Shown here: positions 26,195-33,956 of the stretch, one piece after another
Layout: the number at the start of each line of letters is the position of its first letter
How positions within the stretch are numbered: position 1 is the stretch's first letter
NCBI GenBank assembly: GCA_033855775.1
Contig: JAWVFT010000037.1
Coordinates: forward strand, 1 to 64,000
Origin: DASVTR01 sp033855775
GTDB taxonomy: Bacteria; Acidobacteriota; Blastocatellia; Pyrinomonadales; Pyrinomonadaceae
DNA: 64,000 bases
Direction: 5' to 3'
Made by a program: the position numbers and the translations under genes
The notes under the pieces: model-generated
Database searches by the model: none
What the model was told of the DNA's origin: nothing
The model's input: only the letters and a program-made list of their open reading frames with translations

Positions 26195-26250
26195 GTCTGG
26201 AATCAAGGAGCCGGAGGTTGAAGTTATAAACAGACTCCTTGATTACAGAC
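26195..26250. repeat. Inverted repeat occupying the asnS to LOG spacer
   Basis: GTCTGGAATCAAGGAG (26195-26210) and CTCCTTGATTACAGAC (26235-26250) pair over 16 positions with one mismatch and a 24-base loop. The hairpin starts 7 bases after the asnS stop and ends 20 bases before the next ATG on the minus strand. Confidence 0.75.
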
Positions 26251-26256
26251 TGTGAT

Positions 26257-27570
26257 TTAAGGTTTGAGACGATAGAGCAGGCGCGGAAAAGGGATAGCTT
26301 CGCGGACGTGCTCGATGCCGCACATCCAAGCGGTGCAACGCTCGATGCCCATTCCAAAGCCCGCATGCGGCACGCTGCCGTAGCGACGCAAGTCCAGATA
26401 CCAATCAAAGGCCGCTTCCGGCAAGCCGTGCTCTGTAATCTGCTCTTGCAGAAATTCGAGCGAGGTCGCGCGCTCGCCGCCGCCGATGACTTCGCCGTAG
26501 CCTTCAGGCGCAAGCACGTCAACGCCGAGAGCCAGCTCCGTCCTCTCCGGGTCGCGCGCCATGTAGAAAGCTTTCACCGCCGCGGGGTAATGATGCACCA
26601 TCAAGGGCCGGTCAAACTTGCCGGAGAGAAACGTCTCGTCCGGCGCGCCGAAGTCGCCGCCCCACTCAAAGCGCGTCTCCATCTCGCCGCGCTCGTGACC
26701 TTCGTGCAGCAACTTCACAGCCTCATCGTAATGCAAACGAGGGAAAGGCGGAACGATTGATTGCAACTTCGCAGGGTCGCGCTCAAGGACTTTCAACTCC
26801 TCTGCGCGCTCTTCCAAAACACGCGAGGCGATGTAGGACAGAAAGCGCTCGGCTAAATCCATCACGTCGTCGAGCGTGGCGAAAGCCATCTCCGGCTCGA
26901 CCATCCAGAACTCCGTCAGGTGGCGGCGCGTCTTCGACTTTTCGGCGCGGAAGGTCGGGCCAAAGCAGTAAGCCTTGCCGAATGCTGCCGCCGTCGCTTC
27001 GTTGTAGAGTTGGCCCGATTGCGTCAGGTACGCTTTGGCGTCTTCAAAGTAGTCAACCTCGAAAAGCGTAGAGGTTCCTTCGCAGGCGGCGGGCGTAAAG
27101 ATAGGTGAGTCCGCGAGCGTGAAGTTGTCGTTGTCTAAAAAATCGCGGACGGCTTTGACGACCGTGTGGCGCACTTTCAAAATCGCGTGCTGGCGGCGCG
27201 AGCGCAGCCAGAGATGGCGATGATCCATCAAAAATTCCGTGCCGTGCTCTTTCAATGTAATCGGATAATCGTGCGCTTCGCTGACGACTTCGGCGTGCGT
27301 GACATCCAACTCGTAGCCGCCCGGCGCGCGTTCGTCGGCGCGAACCGTGCCACGCACGATGATTGCCGATTCCTGCCCCAAACCTTTGAGCGCGTCCCAC
27401 ACGCTCTCGTCAACGCCCTTTTTGAAAACCACGCATTGCACAATCCCGGTCCCGTCGCGCAACTGCGGAAACAACAGCTTGCCGCTCGAACGCAGATTAT
27501 AGAGCCACCCCTTCAGCGTGACCTCTTCGCCCACATGCCCGGATAAATGGTTAATGTAAGTTTGCTTCAT
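26257..27570 (-). CDS. asnS: Asparaginyl-tRNA synthetase
   Basis: About 437 residues, class IIb aminoacyl-tRNA synthetase. The N-terminal OB-fold anticodon-binding domain (VTLKGWLYNLRSSGK, FPQLRDGTGIVQCVVFK) precedes the catalytic core with motif 2 GPTFRAEKSKTRRHLTEFWM and motif 3 GFGMGIERCTAWMCG. The TPAACEGTSTLF segment and FGPTFRAE favour asparagine over aspartate; the large insertion of bacterial AspRS is absent. The start is ATG 27570, 10 bases after a heptad hairpin, with no obvious ribosome binding site. Confidence 0.93.
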   Translation of the reverse strand: MKQTYINHLSGHVGEEVTLKGWLYNLRSSGKLLFPQLRDGTGIVQCVVFKKGVDESVWDALKGLGQESAIIVRGTVRADERAPGGYELDVTHAEVVSEAHDYPITLKEHGTEFLMDHRHLWLRSRRQHAILKVRHTVVKAVRDFLDNDNFTLADSPIFTPAACEGTSTLFEVDYFEDAKAYLTQSGQLYNEATAAAFGKAYCFGPTFRAEKSKTRRHLTEFWMVEPEMAFATLDDVMDLAERFLSYIASRVLEERAEELKVLERDPAKLQSIVPPFPRLHYDEAVKLLHEGHERGEMETRFEWGGDFGAPDETFLSGKFDRPLMVHHYPAAVKAFYMARDPERTELALGVDVLAPEGYGEVIGGGERATSLEFLQEQITEHGLPEAAFDWYLDLRRYGSVPHAGFGMGIERCTAWMCGIEHVREAIPFPRLLYRLKP

Positions 27571-27581
27571 ATCTGTCATCA

Positions 27582-27651
27582 GTGATAGGTGATGGGTGAT
27601 AAGTGATAAGAGAAACTATCTTGCTTTTACTTATCACCTATCACTCATCAC
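27582..27651. repeat. Heptad hairpin before the asnS start (four + three 7-base units)
   Basis: On the plus strand GTGATAG, GTGATGG, GTGATAA and GTGATAA run in tandem (27582-27609). After a 21-base loop come the inverted units TTATCAC, CTATCAC and TCATCAC (27631-27651). The arms can form a long stem. On the gene strand it begins inside the end of the kinase gene, whose last codons and stop are within the repeat, and ends about 11 bases before the asnS ATG. Confidence 0.85.
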
Positions 27652-28708
27652 TGCTTTGTATCTCATCATCTATGCGCGCCGTGATGGCGCGGCGTAAGGC
27701 CGGGAAACGGTTGAGCCATTCGGCGGCCTGAAGGACAATCAGGAACATCGGTCGAATGAATGGCGTGTAGGTCGCGCCGCGCCCGCAGATCGCCGTTTGA
27801 TACGAGAACGTGCCGATGGCTTTGAGCACGCGCTGGACGGTCATCAAGCGAAACTCGTGAGCGAAATCGTCAGGGTCGAGCGCGTCGAGGCCGTGCCGCC
27901 TGCGCTCATCAATAAAGAAGAGCCGCTGCCCGCGCACTTCGGCCAGCGAAGGCGGCGCGGTCTGGCGGTCTAACAGCAGCGAGACTAAATCGTAACTGGC
28001 CGGCCCCATGCGCGCATCCTGATAATCAATGACGCGAAGTTTATCCTTGCGGTCAACAATCAGATTCGCCGCGTGAAAGTCTCTATGACAGAGGACGCGC
28101 GGGCGGGCGGCGAGTTCCGCGGCGATGTCGTTCATCTCCGCCTTCAATTCGGCGGCTTCGCCGTGGCCGAGTTTCTCGCCGCGCAGGCTGCCGAAATAAT
28201 GCTCGAAGAAGAAGGCGAGTTCCCATGCGAGCTTTGCTTCGTCGAAGGCCAGACGACTGGCAATCGAGTTGCGCTCGTAAGCCTTCGCGGTCGTTGCTTG
28301 AATCTGCGCGATTAAGCTTATCGCGCGCTCTCTGTAGGCGTCGCTCTCTTCGTCCGACGACGATTCATAGACGAGGCGCAACTGGCGGTCGCCCAAGTCT
28401 TCCTGCACGATGATGCCGCTCGCTGCGTCCACGTCAAGAATCTCCGGCACGGGCAAATCGCCTTCGACAAAAAGGCGCGTCACGTCCAGAAACGGGTGAA
28501 AGTCGGGGTCGAAGGGTTCTGGATAAACGGCGGCGATGGCCGTGCCGCGTTTCCACGGGATGCGGAAATATTCGCGCGTCGAAGCGTCGGGCGTCAGGGC
28601 ATGAATCTTCTCTCCGGCGACTTTTCCCTTGCCGGACAAAAAGTTGAAGAGCCGCTGGCGCGCGGGTTCAACAAAGGCGTTCGAGTTGATTTGTGGAGCC
28701 TGACTCAT
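27641..28708 (-). CDS. AmgK-like anomeric sugar kinase (aminoglycoside phosphotransferase family)
   Basis: 355 residues. Kinase motifs: catalytic loop RVLCHRDFHAANLIV, metal-binding IDYQDARMGPASYDL, and N-terminal nucleotide-binding DASTREYFRI. This order matches AmgK, which phosphorylates MurNAc or GlcNAc at C1. A sugar nucleotidyltransferase lies directly upstream, as AmgK and MurU do in Pseudomonas. Together they would let recycled MurNAc enter UDP-MurNAc synthesis without MurA. The substrate is inferred. The last residues, SSDE, and the stop codon lie in the heptad repeat. Confidence 0.82.
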   Translation of the reverse strand: MSQAPQINSNAFVEPARQRLFNFLSGKGKVAGEKIHALTPDASTREYFRIPWKRGTAIAAVYPEPFDPDFHPFLDVTRLFVEGDLPVPEILDVDAASGIIVQEDLGDRQLRLVYESSSDEESDAYRERAISLIAQIQATTAKAYERNSIASRLAFDEAKLAWELAFFFEHYFGSLRGEKLGHGEAAELKAEMNDIAAELAARPRVLCHRDFHAANLIVDRKDKLRVIDYQDARMGPASYDLVSLLLDRQTAPPSLAEVRGQRLFFIDERRRHGLDALDPDDFAHEFRLMTVQRVLKAIGTFSYQTAICGRGATYTPFIRPMFLIVLQAAEWLNRFPALRRAITARIDDEIQSSDE

Positions 28709-28753
28709 GAGATGCCGGGACTTGGAGAAGCTTGACGAAGCTCCCTATAAAGC

Positions 28754-28782
28754 GGCGGGACGATTCCGTTCAACGTCCCGCC
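28754..28782 (-). terminator. Hairpin between nucleotidyltransferase and kinase genes
   Basis: GGCGGGACG (28754-28762) and CGTCCCGCC (28774-28782) form a perfect 9-base-pair GC-rich stem with an 11-base loop. On the minus strand it follows the nucleotidyltransferase stop by 30 bases. There is only a short T-rich stretch after it, so it may attenuate rather than stop transcription into the kinase. Confidence 0.5.
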
Positions 28783-28812
28783 ATCTCCTGTTCTTTGAAT
28801 GTTGAGATTGTA

Positions 28813-29988
28813 TCACTCAGGCAGCGGGACGACAAAGTTATCGCCCCGAAATTCTCCTCGCAGAGCTTTCGGCGGTGGCTTTTCGCCGCGCACAAGCTCT
28901 GCGCGCACGACCGCCGCGTTCTCGATTATCTCGCCCGCGCCGACGCGCACTTTGTCCGCCAGAATGGAGCGCGAAACGCTCGCCCCCGCTTCAACCACTA
29001 CATCGTCCCACAGGATTGACTGCCGGACCGACGCCGACGGCGCAATCGCGCAGCCTTCGCCGCACAGCATATCGCGGCCCTCTGCGGCCAACAGCGCGAG
29101 GTTGATTTCCAGATAACGCTCGATGGTCGAAAGCTCGCGCCATGTGCCGCCCGCGACGTGCGCGGCAATACATTCGCCCTGCGCGATGGCCGGCAGGTAA
29201 ACGTCCGTCACCGAATGCGAGAAGACGCCGCGCGGAATGTAGTCGAAGATGCGCGGCTCAAGAATCTGTATGCCCGTGAACATCAACGGCGCGTCGTCAA
29301 TCGTCAGCCGCGCTTCATTAACAGTTCGACTTTCACCAGAGCTAGTTTCACTAGTTCGAGCCTCAACAGTTCGAGCTTCAACAGTTCGAGCTTCGACTTC
29401 ATGAAAGTCAGCGTCATGAGCGTCACTATCATGCGCTTCGTCGTCATGAGTTTCATCGTCATGGCCTTCTCCTGCGCTGCGATGGATAGTTCCGGCGTTA
29501 TCGGACGGAGGCGTCGGCATGCCGCCGAAGCCTGTGACGAGGCCGTCGCGCGTTTCGACGATGCTGAAGCGTTCGCGCGCAGTGTTGCGTTGGAGCACGA
29601 GCGTGGCGAGCGCGTTTGTGCGGCGATGCGTTTCGAGAGCTTCGTCGAGGTTGATGTCTGTGATGATTTTGCCGTTGACGACGATGAACGTGCCGTCTTC
29701 GAGCAGATGCCTCGCGTTGTCGAGCGCGCCGCTGGTTCCGAGTATGACAGGCTCGAAGACGTAGTGCAGGCGGACGCCGAAACGGCTGCCGTCGCCGAGC
29801 GAGTTCTGCACAGACTCCGGCTGGTGATGCAGATTGACGACAACATCCGTGTAGCCGTAACCGGCCAGATATTCGGCCACGTAGCCGACGAGCGGGCGAC
29901 CCAGAACGGGAATCGCTGGCTTGGTGCGGTCAACGGTCAGAGGCCAAAGCCGCGTCCCGTAACCAGCCGCGAGAATCATCGCGCGCAT
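28813..29988 (-). CDS. Sugar-1-phosphate nucleotidylyltransferase (MurU/ManC-like) with a low-complexity insertion
   Basis: 391 residues. The nucleotidyltransferase signature is at the start: MILAAGYGTRLWPLT with RTKPAIPVLGRPL, then ILGTSGALDNARHLL and VVNGKIITDINL. The C-terminal part (from about 320) has hexapeptide-like turns, CAIAPSASVRQSILWDDVVV, forming a left-handed beta-helix. Pseudomonas MurU lacks this tail, so the protein is closer to ADP/GDP-sugar synthases in form. Residues 171-227 are an acidic, His-rich and then VEART-repeated segment interrupting the catalytic domain. Adjacent to the AmgK-like kinase; UDP-MurNAc formation is a possibility, not shown. Confidence 0.85.
   Translation of the reverse strand: MRAMILAAGYGTRLWPLTVDRTKPAIPVLGRPLVGYVAEYLAGYGYTDVVVNLHHQPESVQNSLGDGSRFGVRLHYVFEPVILGTSGALDNARHLLEDGTFIVVNGKIITDINLDEALETHRRTNALATLVLQRNTARERFSIVETRDGLVTGFGGMPTPPSDNAGTIHRSAGEGHDDETHDDEAHDSDAHDADFHEVEARTVEARTVEARTSETSSGESRTVNEARLTIDDAPLMFTGIQILEPRIFDYIPRGVFSHSVTDVYLPAIAQGECIAAHVAGGTWRELSTIERYLEINLALLAAEGRDMLCGEGCAIAPSASVRQSILWDDVVVEAGASVSRSILADKVRVGAGEIIENAAVVRAELVRGEKPPPKALRGEFRGDNFVVPLPE
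29308..29478 (-). repeat. Low-complexity coding repeat inside the nucleotidyltransferase
   Basis: Two degenerate repeats meet here: one encoding HDDE-like tetrads (HDDETHDDEAHDSDAHDAD) and one encoding RTVEA pentads. At the DNA level 15-base units such as CAACAGTTCGAGCTT recur. The reading frame is kept. It looks like in-frame repeat expansion in a surface loop. Confidence 0.75.
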
Positions 29989-30007
29989 ATGCTGCTGCCC
30001 TTTTTGC

Positions 30008-32107
30008 TCACTGTGGAATAAACGCCGCGGGCAAAGGCTGGTCGGCGCTCTCGCCCCACAAACGAATCTGCGCCGCGTTGTTTGAACTGTTAAGGATGTA
30101 CCAGTTGCTCTCTGAGGGACGAAAGACTGCGATGTCCGCTTTGCCGTCGCCGTCGTAATCGCCGGGAACGGGTTGGTCTGAAGCGTCGCCCCAACCGCGA
30201 ATCGTCACGCCGCCGCCGCTCCTGCGTATGTACCAGACGCCCTCGCCCGGACGATACACGGCCATGTCCGTCTTCCCGTCGCCGTCATAATCTGCGGGGA
30301 CTAGTTTGTCGTTCGCCAAGCCCCAGTTCATCACAGTCGCAGGGTTCGAGCTATTGAGAATATACCAGGCGCCTTCGCTTGGCCTGTAGACGGCGATGTC
30401 TGTTTTATCGTCGCCGTCGTAGTCGCCGGGAACGGGCTTGTCTGTCGGGTCGCCCCAACCCTGCACTCTGGCCGAGCCGTTGCTGCTCTGGCGTATGTAC
30501 CAGTTGCCCTCGCTTAATCTGTAGACGGCGAAGTCAGTCTTGCCGTCCGCGTCGTAGTCGCCGGGGACAGGCACGTCGCCGCTGCCTCCCCAGTTTTGCA
30601 GGGCCACTGTGTTGTCCGAGCTACGACGGACATACCAGTTGCCTTCGGGCTGGCGGAAGACTGCGAAGTCTGTCTTGCCGTCGCCGTCATAATCGCCGGG
30701 CACGCTGATGTCGCCGAGCGGGCGCGCGCCCCACTGTTGTTCGAGCAGCGAGTTGGTCGAGCTATTGAGGCTGCGCCAGACGCCCGTCTGCGGTTGCCAG
30801 ACTGCGATGTCCGTCTTGCCGTCGCCGTCAAAGTCGGGCGTGCGCTGCCCCGCGCCCAACGCGAGCGGGCGCACGTCAACGATAATCAAGCCGTTATCCA
30901 GGTCGCTCAGCAACACCTTGTCCATGCCCAGAAACGGGTAGACGCCCCAGTTGCCGTCAAACGTGCCGGGCTGGCATTCGTCGTGATAAGGAGTTTCCGG
31001 CCTGTCGCAATCATGGCTCGGCTGGTTGGGCTGAAGGCCGAAAGGCAGGCCGCTGATTTTGTCTGTCCCCGGCGGGACGACGGCGGGGAATGTGTCGTAG
31101 GAGCCGACGCGAATCGGGTTGGCCGGATTCCTGATATTAAAAACCTGCAAGCCCGCTTGATAAAAAGAGACGTAGAGCAAATCGCCGACGACGACAGGGT
31201 TGTGCGGGCAGATGGCCGTGATGCCGAAAGTGTCCGCGGTAAAAGATGAGACGAGAATTGGCGCCGCCGGATTTTTAATATCGAAGATGCGGACATCGCC
31301 GTTCAGGAGTTCGCGGCAACTGACCAGATAGTTGCCGTCGGGCGTCGGCCAACTGCTGTGTGAGTTGGTTCCCGAATTGACGACGCCGAGCAGGATGGGC
31401 GCGCGATTGCCGATGTCGGTCACGTCCCAGATGTCCGTCTTGCCCGTGCTGGTCGCCGTTCCCCAACCGGAAGTGAACATGCGATTGTTGACGACCGTGA
31501 TGGCGTGAATGAAGCGCGCGTCGGTGGCGATGATGTTTCTGACGAAGGCCGGGGCCGCAGGATTGCTGACGTTGATGACCTTGATGGTCGTCGTCCGCGA
31601 GTCGGCCTCGTAGAGAAAATTCCCGTCGAGGAAAATCTCGTGAATCGTGTCAAAGCCGCCGCCGTTGGTCGAAGTAATCTTGCTGATTAAGATTGGATTG
31701 GCCGGATTGGAGACGTTGACGACGTGGACGCCGCCGCCGTTGCCGCTGCCGAAATAAGCGATGCCGTTTCGCCCGATGGCTTCGAGAAACTGCTGCGCGG
31801 GCGCAGGATTATAATGCGCCGCGACCGACGGAGCCAAAGGATTCGAGACATCGATAATCAAGGCTCCGCGCGCGTTGTAGGTTCCGAGGAACGCCAGATG
31901 GCCGTCGCCGCCCAAATCCGCATACTGGTCATTGCCGACGAAAGGATTAAGCTGCCCGACCAGATTGATGTTCTGCGCTTGCGCCGCAAAGCTCAGGACA
32001 CAGAGCGCGACGAGCGCGAGACTAGCGTTGATAACAGCCCGCGCGCGCGATTGCAGGGCAACGTGTCTCAGCGCGTTGATGCGCGCGTTGGTGTTCGAGT
32101 TTTTCAT
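30008..32107 (-). CDS. Secreted LVIVD-repeat protein with C-terminal FG-GAP/VCBS-like repeats
   Basis: 699 residues, with a signal peptide ending FAAQAQ. The N-terminal two-thirds contain LVIVD-type units (VINVSNPAAPAFVRN, IFDIKNPAAPILVSS, VFNIRNPANPIRVGS), expected to fold as a beta-propeller. From about residue 428, six units of about 45 residues follow, each opening with D-x-D-x-D-G-K-x-D (DYDGDGKTD), a calcium-binding loop, and containing WYIxxSS and a WG turn. Such repeats occur in extracellular adhesion and integrin-like proteins. Its ligand is unknown. It is 19 bases upstream of the nucleotidyltransferase start. Confidence 0.9.
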   Translation of the reverse strand: MKNSNTNARINALRHVALQSRARAVINASLALVALCVLSFAAQAQNINLVGQLNPFVGNDQYADLGGDGHLAFLGTYNARGALIIDVSNPLAPSVAAHYNPAPAQQFLEAIGRNGIAYFGSGNGGGVHVVNVSNPANPILISKITSTNGGGFDTIHEIFLDGNFLYEADSRTTTIKVINVSNPAAPAFVRNIIATDARFIHAITVVNNRMFTSGWGTATSTGKTDIWDVTDIGNRAPILLGVVNSGTNSHSSWPTPDGNYLVSCRELLNGDVRIFDIKNPAAPILVSSFTADTFGITAICPHNPVVVGDLLYVSFYQAGLQVFNIRNPANPIRVGSYDTFPAVVPPGTDKISGLPFGLQPNQPSHDCDRPETPYHDECQPGTFDGNWGVYPFLGMDKVLLSDLDNGLIIVDVRPLALGAGQRTPDFDGDGKTDIAVWQPQTGVWRSLNSSTNSLLEQQWGARPLGDISVPGDYDGDGKTDFAVFRQPEGNWYVRRSSDNTVALQNWGGSGDVPVPGDYDADGKTDFAVYRLSEGNWYIRQSSNGSARVQGWGDPTDKPVPGDYDGDDKTDIAVYRPSEGAWYILNSSNPATVMNWGLANDKLVPADYDGDGKTDMAVYRPGEGVWYIRRSGGGVTIRGWGDASDQPVPGDYDGDGKADIAVFRPSESNWYILNSSNNAAQIRLWGESADQPLPAAFIPQ

Positions 32108-32247
32108 AGCGTCCGTCTACAAACTTTCAGCGTTCAGAGAGAGAGAATCGTTCAACGGGCGCGAGCGCAGGATAGCAAGCGCGGTTCGAGGGAAACGAGA
32201 TGGCTCGGTGGCAAATGACCGGGCGAAGGCAGATGACTGGCGAAGCC

Positions 32248-32838
32248 TTAGGAAGCCTGCGACGCATCGCGCATCACCAGATCAAACGTGCCGGGCGCGA
32301 CTTTGCGAAAACGTGGATTGCGATTGAGCGAGACGGCGATGCTGATGGTCGGATTATGTCCTGTGAAATTGAACCCGCCTTCGAGCAGGCGATTATAAAT
32401 CTCGTTGACGTGCAGCGGCTCGCGCGACTCGCGCAGCAGGGCGGTCGCCGCGTATGAAATCGTGCGGTCAGCGAACCTGTCGTCCTTCACTTCGACATCG
32501 TTGCGCAGCGGCGGAATGTGATGCTTGGGGAGGCTGTCGCGCGCCTGCGTTTGAACCGGGCGCGCGTTGTCATGACGAAGCGCGGCTTCCAGTTCGGCGT
32601 CCGACGGGATGGCTGCGGGGGCTGGCTGCGGCGTAGAGTTAGCGCTCAGGACGGATGACAGCAGACGAAAGATGGCAGCCTCCGTCTGTCCCGTCAGCGT
32701 GTCCATCTCTTGCAGTTCGGCGCGGACTGTCTCGGCCTCCGCTTCCAGTTCGGCGAGGCGCGCGGCGAGGCGCGTGCGCGCGGCCCGCGCTTGTCGCAAG
32801 CTTTGTTCGAGCGTCGAAATCAGGTTTTCAGTGGCCAT
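32248..32838 (-). CDS. Coiled-coil protein with HARE-HTH-like winged helix
   Basis: About 196 residues. Residues 1-50 form a coiled coil (LEQSLRQARAARTRLAARLA, ELEAEAETVRAELQEMD), then a Pro/Ala-rich linker, then a C-terminal domain: SYAATALLRESREPLHVNEI, YNRLLEGGFNFTG and PTISIAVSLNRN followed by FRKVAPGTFDLV. That pattern fits the HARE-HTH (HB1/ASXL) winged helix, known from eukaryotic chromatin proteins and some bacterial DNA-associated proteins. The assignment is by eye. The start is ATG 32838. The polyprenyl synthase gene ends 6 bases upstream, so cotranscription is probable. Confidence 0.7.
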   Translation of the reverse strand: MATENLISTLEQSLRQARAARTRLAARLAELEAEAETVRAELQEMDTLTGQTEAAIFRLLSSVLSANSTPQPAPAAIPSDAELEAALRHDNARPVQTQARDSLPKHHIPPLRNDVEVKDDRFADRTISYAATALLRESREPLHVNEIYNRLLEGGFNFTGHNPTISIAVSLNRNPRFRKVAPGTFDLVMRDASQAS

Positions 32839-32844
32839 CAATTT

Positions 32845-33864
32845 TTACCTGTCGCGTTCGATGATGTAAGTCGGAATCGAGAGCAGCGCGTCGCAGTGTT
32901 CCGACTCCGGCAGGACGGAGAGCGAGCGGCGGGCGGCGTCTGCATATTCCCACGCGCGCTCGCGCGCTCGTTCGAGCGCGCCGCTCGTCTCGACCGCTTC
33001 AAGCAGCGCCTTTCGATTGACCTGCTCGTAGTTCCCTTCACGCATCACGGTCTGCACGTCGGCGCGCAAGGACGAATCATGCTCAAGGAGATAGATGAGC
33101 GGCAAGGTCAGCTTGCCTTCAAGCAAATCCGCGCCCGCTGCTTTGCCGAGCGTCTCTTCGGTGGCTGTGAAATCCAGCAGGTCGTCAATGAGTTGAAAGG
33201 CCGTGCCGAGTTGGAGGCCGTAGTTTCTCAAAGCGCTTTGACGCTCTTCATCCGCGCCGCCGAGAATCGCTCCAATCTCGCAGCATGCGCTGAAGAGAAA
33301 AGCCGTCTTGCGTTGCAGGATGTCCAGATATTGCGCCTCAGACAAGTCTGTGCGTCCGAGCAAAGTCAGTTGCAGCAACTCGCCTTCGGTCATCTTGCGC
33401 GTCACGGTAGTCAGAATATCGAGAATCGGCAGCGAGCGTTCCGCGAGGCTGGTTTCAAAGGCGGACATGTAGAGCCAGTCGCCCATCAACACGGCGGTCT
33501 GGTTGCCGAAGCGCGAGTTAATCGAGGGACGATTGCGGCGCGTCTCGGCGTTGTCGATGATGTCGTCGTGAACGAGCGTGGCCGTGTGCAGAAATTCCAT
33601 CACGGCGGCCATCCGAATCGAGTTCGGGCGAGCCGCTTCGCCGCCGACCGCGTAGTTGGCCAGCAGCGTCAAAGCGGGACGCACACGCTTGCCGCCCGAA
33701 GCGCGCAGGTAATCGCTCAAGTAGGCGATGACCTGAATGTTTGAGCGAGCCTGCCGTTCAAATTCCTCTTCGACCAGGGCAAGCTCGGAGGCTATCAATT
33801 TGAAGATGCGCCGCGCCGAAACCTGCGGGTCAATCATGAATGCGGCGTGGCTTGAAGTTGACAT
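32845..33864 (-). CDS. ispB: Long-chain polyprenyl diphosphate synthase
   Basis: 339 residues. Both Asp-rich motifs are present: LVHDDIIDNAETRR (first) and FQLIDDLLDF (second), plus GGKRVRPAL. The residues before the first motif (EFLHTATLVHDD) are small, which in this family allows long products such as the octaprenyl chain of quinones. The start is ATG 33864, immediately after a heptad hairpin. It precedes the HARE-HTH gene. The exact chain length cannot be read from sequence. Confidence 0.92.
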   Translation of the reverse strand: MSTSSHAAFMIDPQVSARRIFKLIASELALVEEEFERQARSNIQVIAYLSDYLRASGGKRVRPALTLLANYAVGGEAARPNSIRMAAVMEFLHTATLVHDDIIDNAETRRNRPSINSRFGNQTAVLMGDWLYMSAFETSLAERSLPILDILTTVTRKMTEGELLQLTLLGRTDLSEAQYLDILQRKTAFLFSACCEIGAILGGADEERQSALRNYGLQLGTAFQLIDDLLDFTATEETLGKAAGADLLEGKLTLPLIYLLEHDSSLRADVQTVMREGNYEQVNRKALLEAVETSGALERARERAWEYADAARRSLSVLPESEHCDALLSIPTYIIERDR

Positions 33865-33873
33865 ATTAATCCA

Positions 33874-33951
33874 GTGACAAGTGACAAGTGACGAGTGACA
33901 AGCAATGAAGTTAAAAACGTGGCTCTTAACTTGTCACTCGTCACTCGTCAC
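33874..33951. repeat. Heptad hairpin before the ispB start (four + three 7-base units)
   Basis: GTGACAA, GTGACAA, GTGACGA and GTGACAA (33874-33901), then a 29-base loop and the inverted units TTGTCAC, TCGTCAC and TCGTCAC (33931-33951). The architecture is identical to the hairpin at 27582-27651 although the unit differs at two positions. On the gene strand it begins 5 bases after the yajQ stop and ends 9 bases before the ispB ATG. Confidence 0.88.
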
Positions 33952-33956
33952 TGCTC

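Noticed and set aside
27582..27651. Insertion sequence end or attachment site
   Set aside because: No transposase, no target duplication and no integrase in the window; the repeats are local heptads that pair with each other.
30008..30830. Regular spacing that could suggest a CRISPR or other DNA repeat array
   Set aside because: The period is about 135 bases, in frame, and encodes calcium-loop FG-GAP-like units; there are no short palindromic repeats with unique spacers and no cas genes.
32710..33744. 344-codon plus-strand frame opposite the polyprenyl synthase
   Set aside because: Lies over both Asp-rich motifs of the real gene; amino acid composition is typical of a shadow frame.
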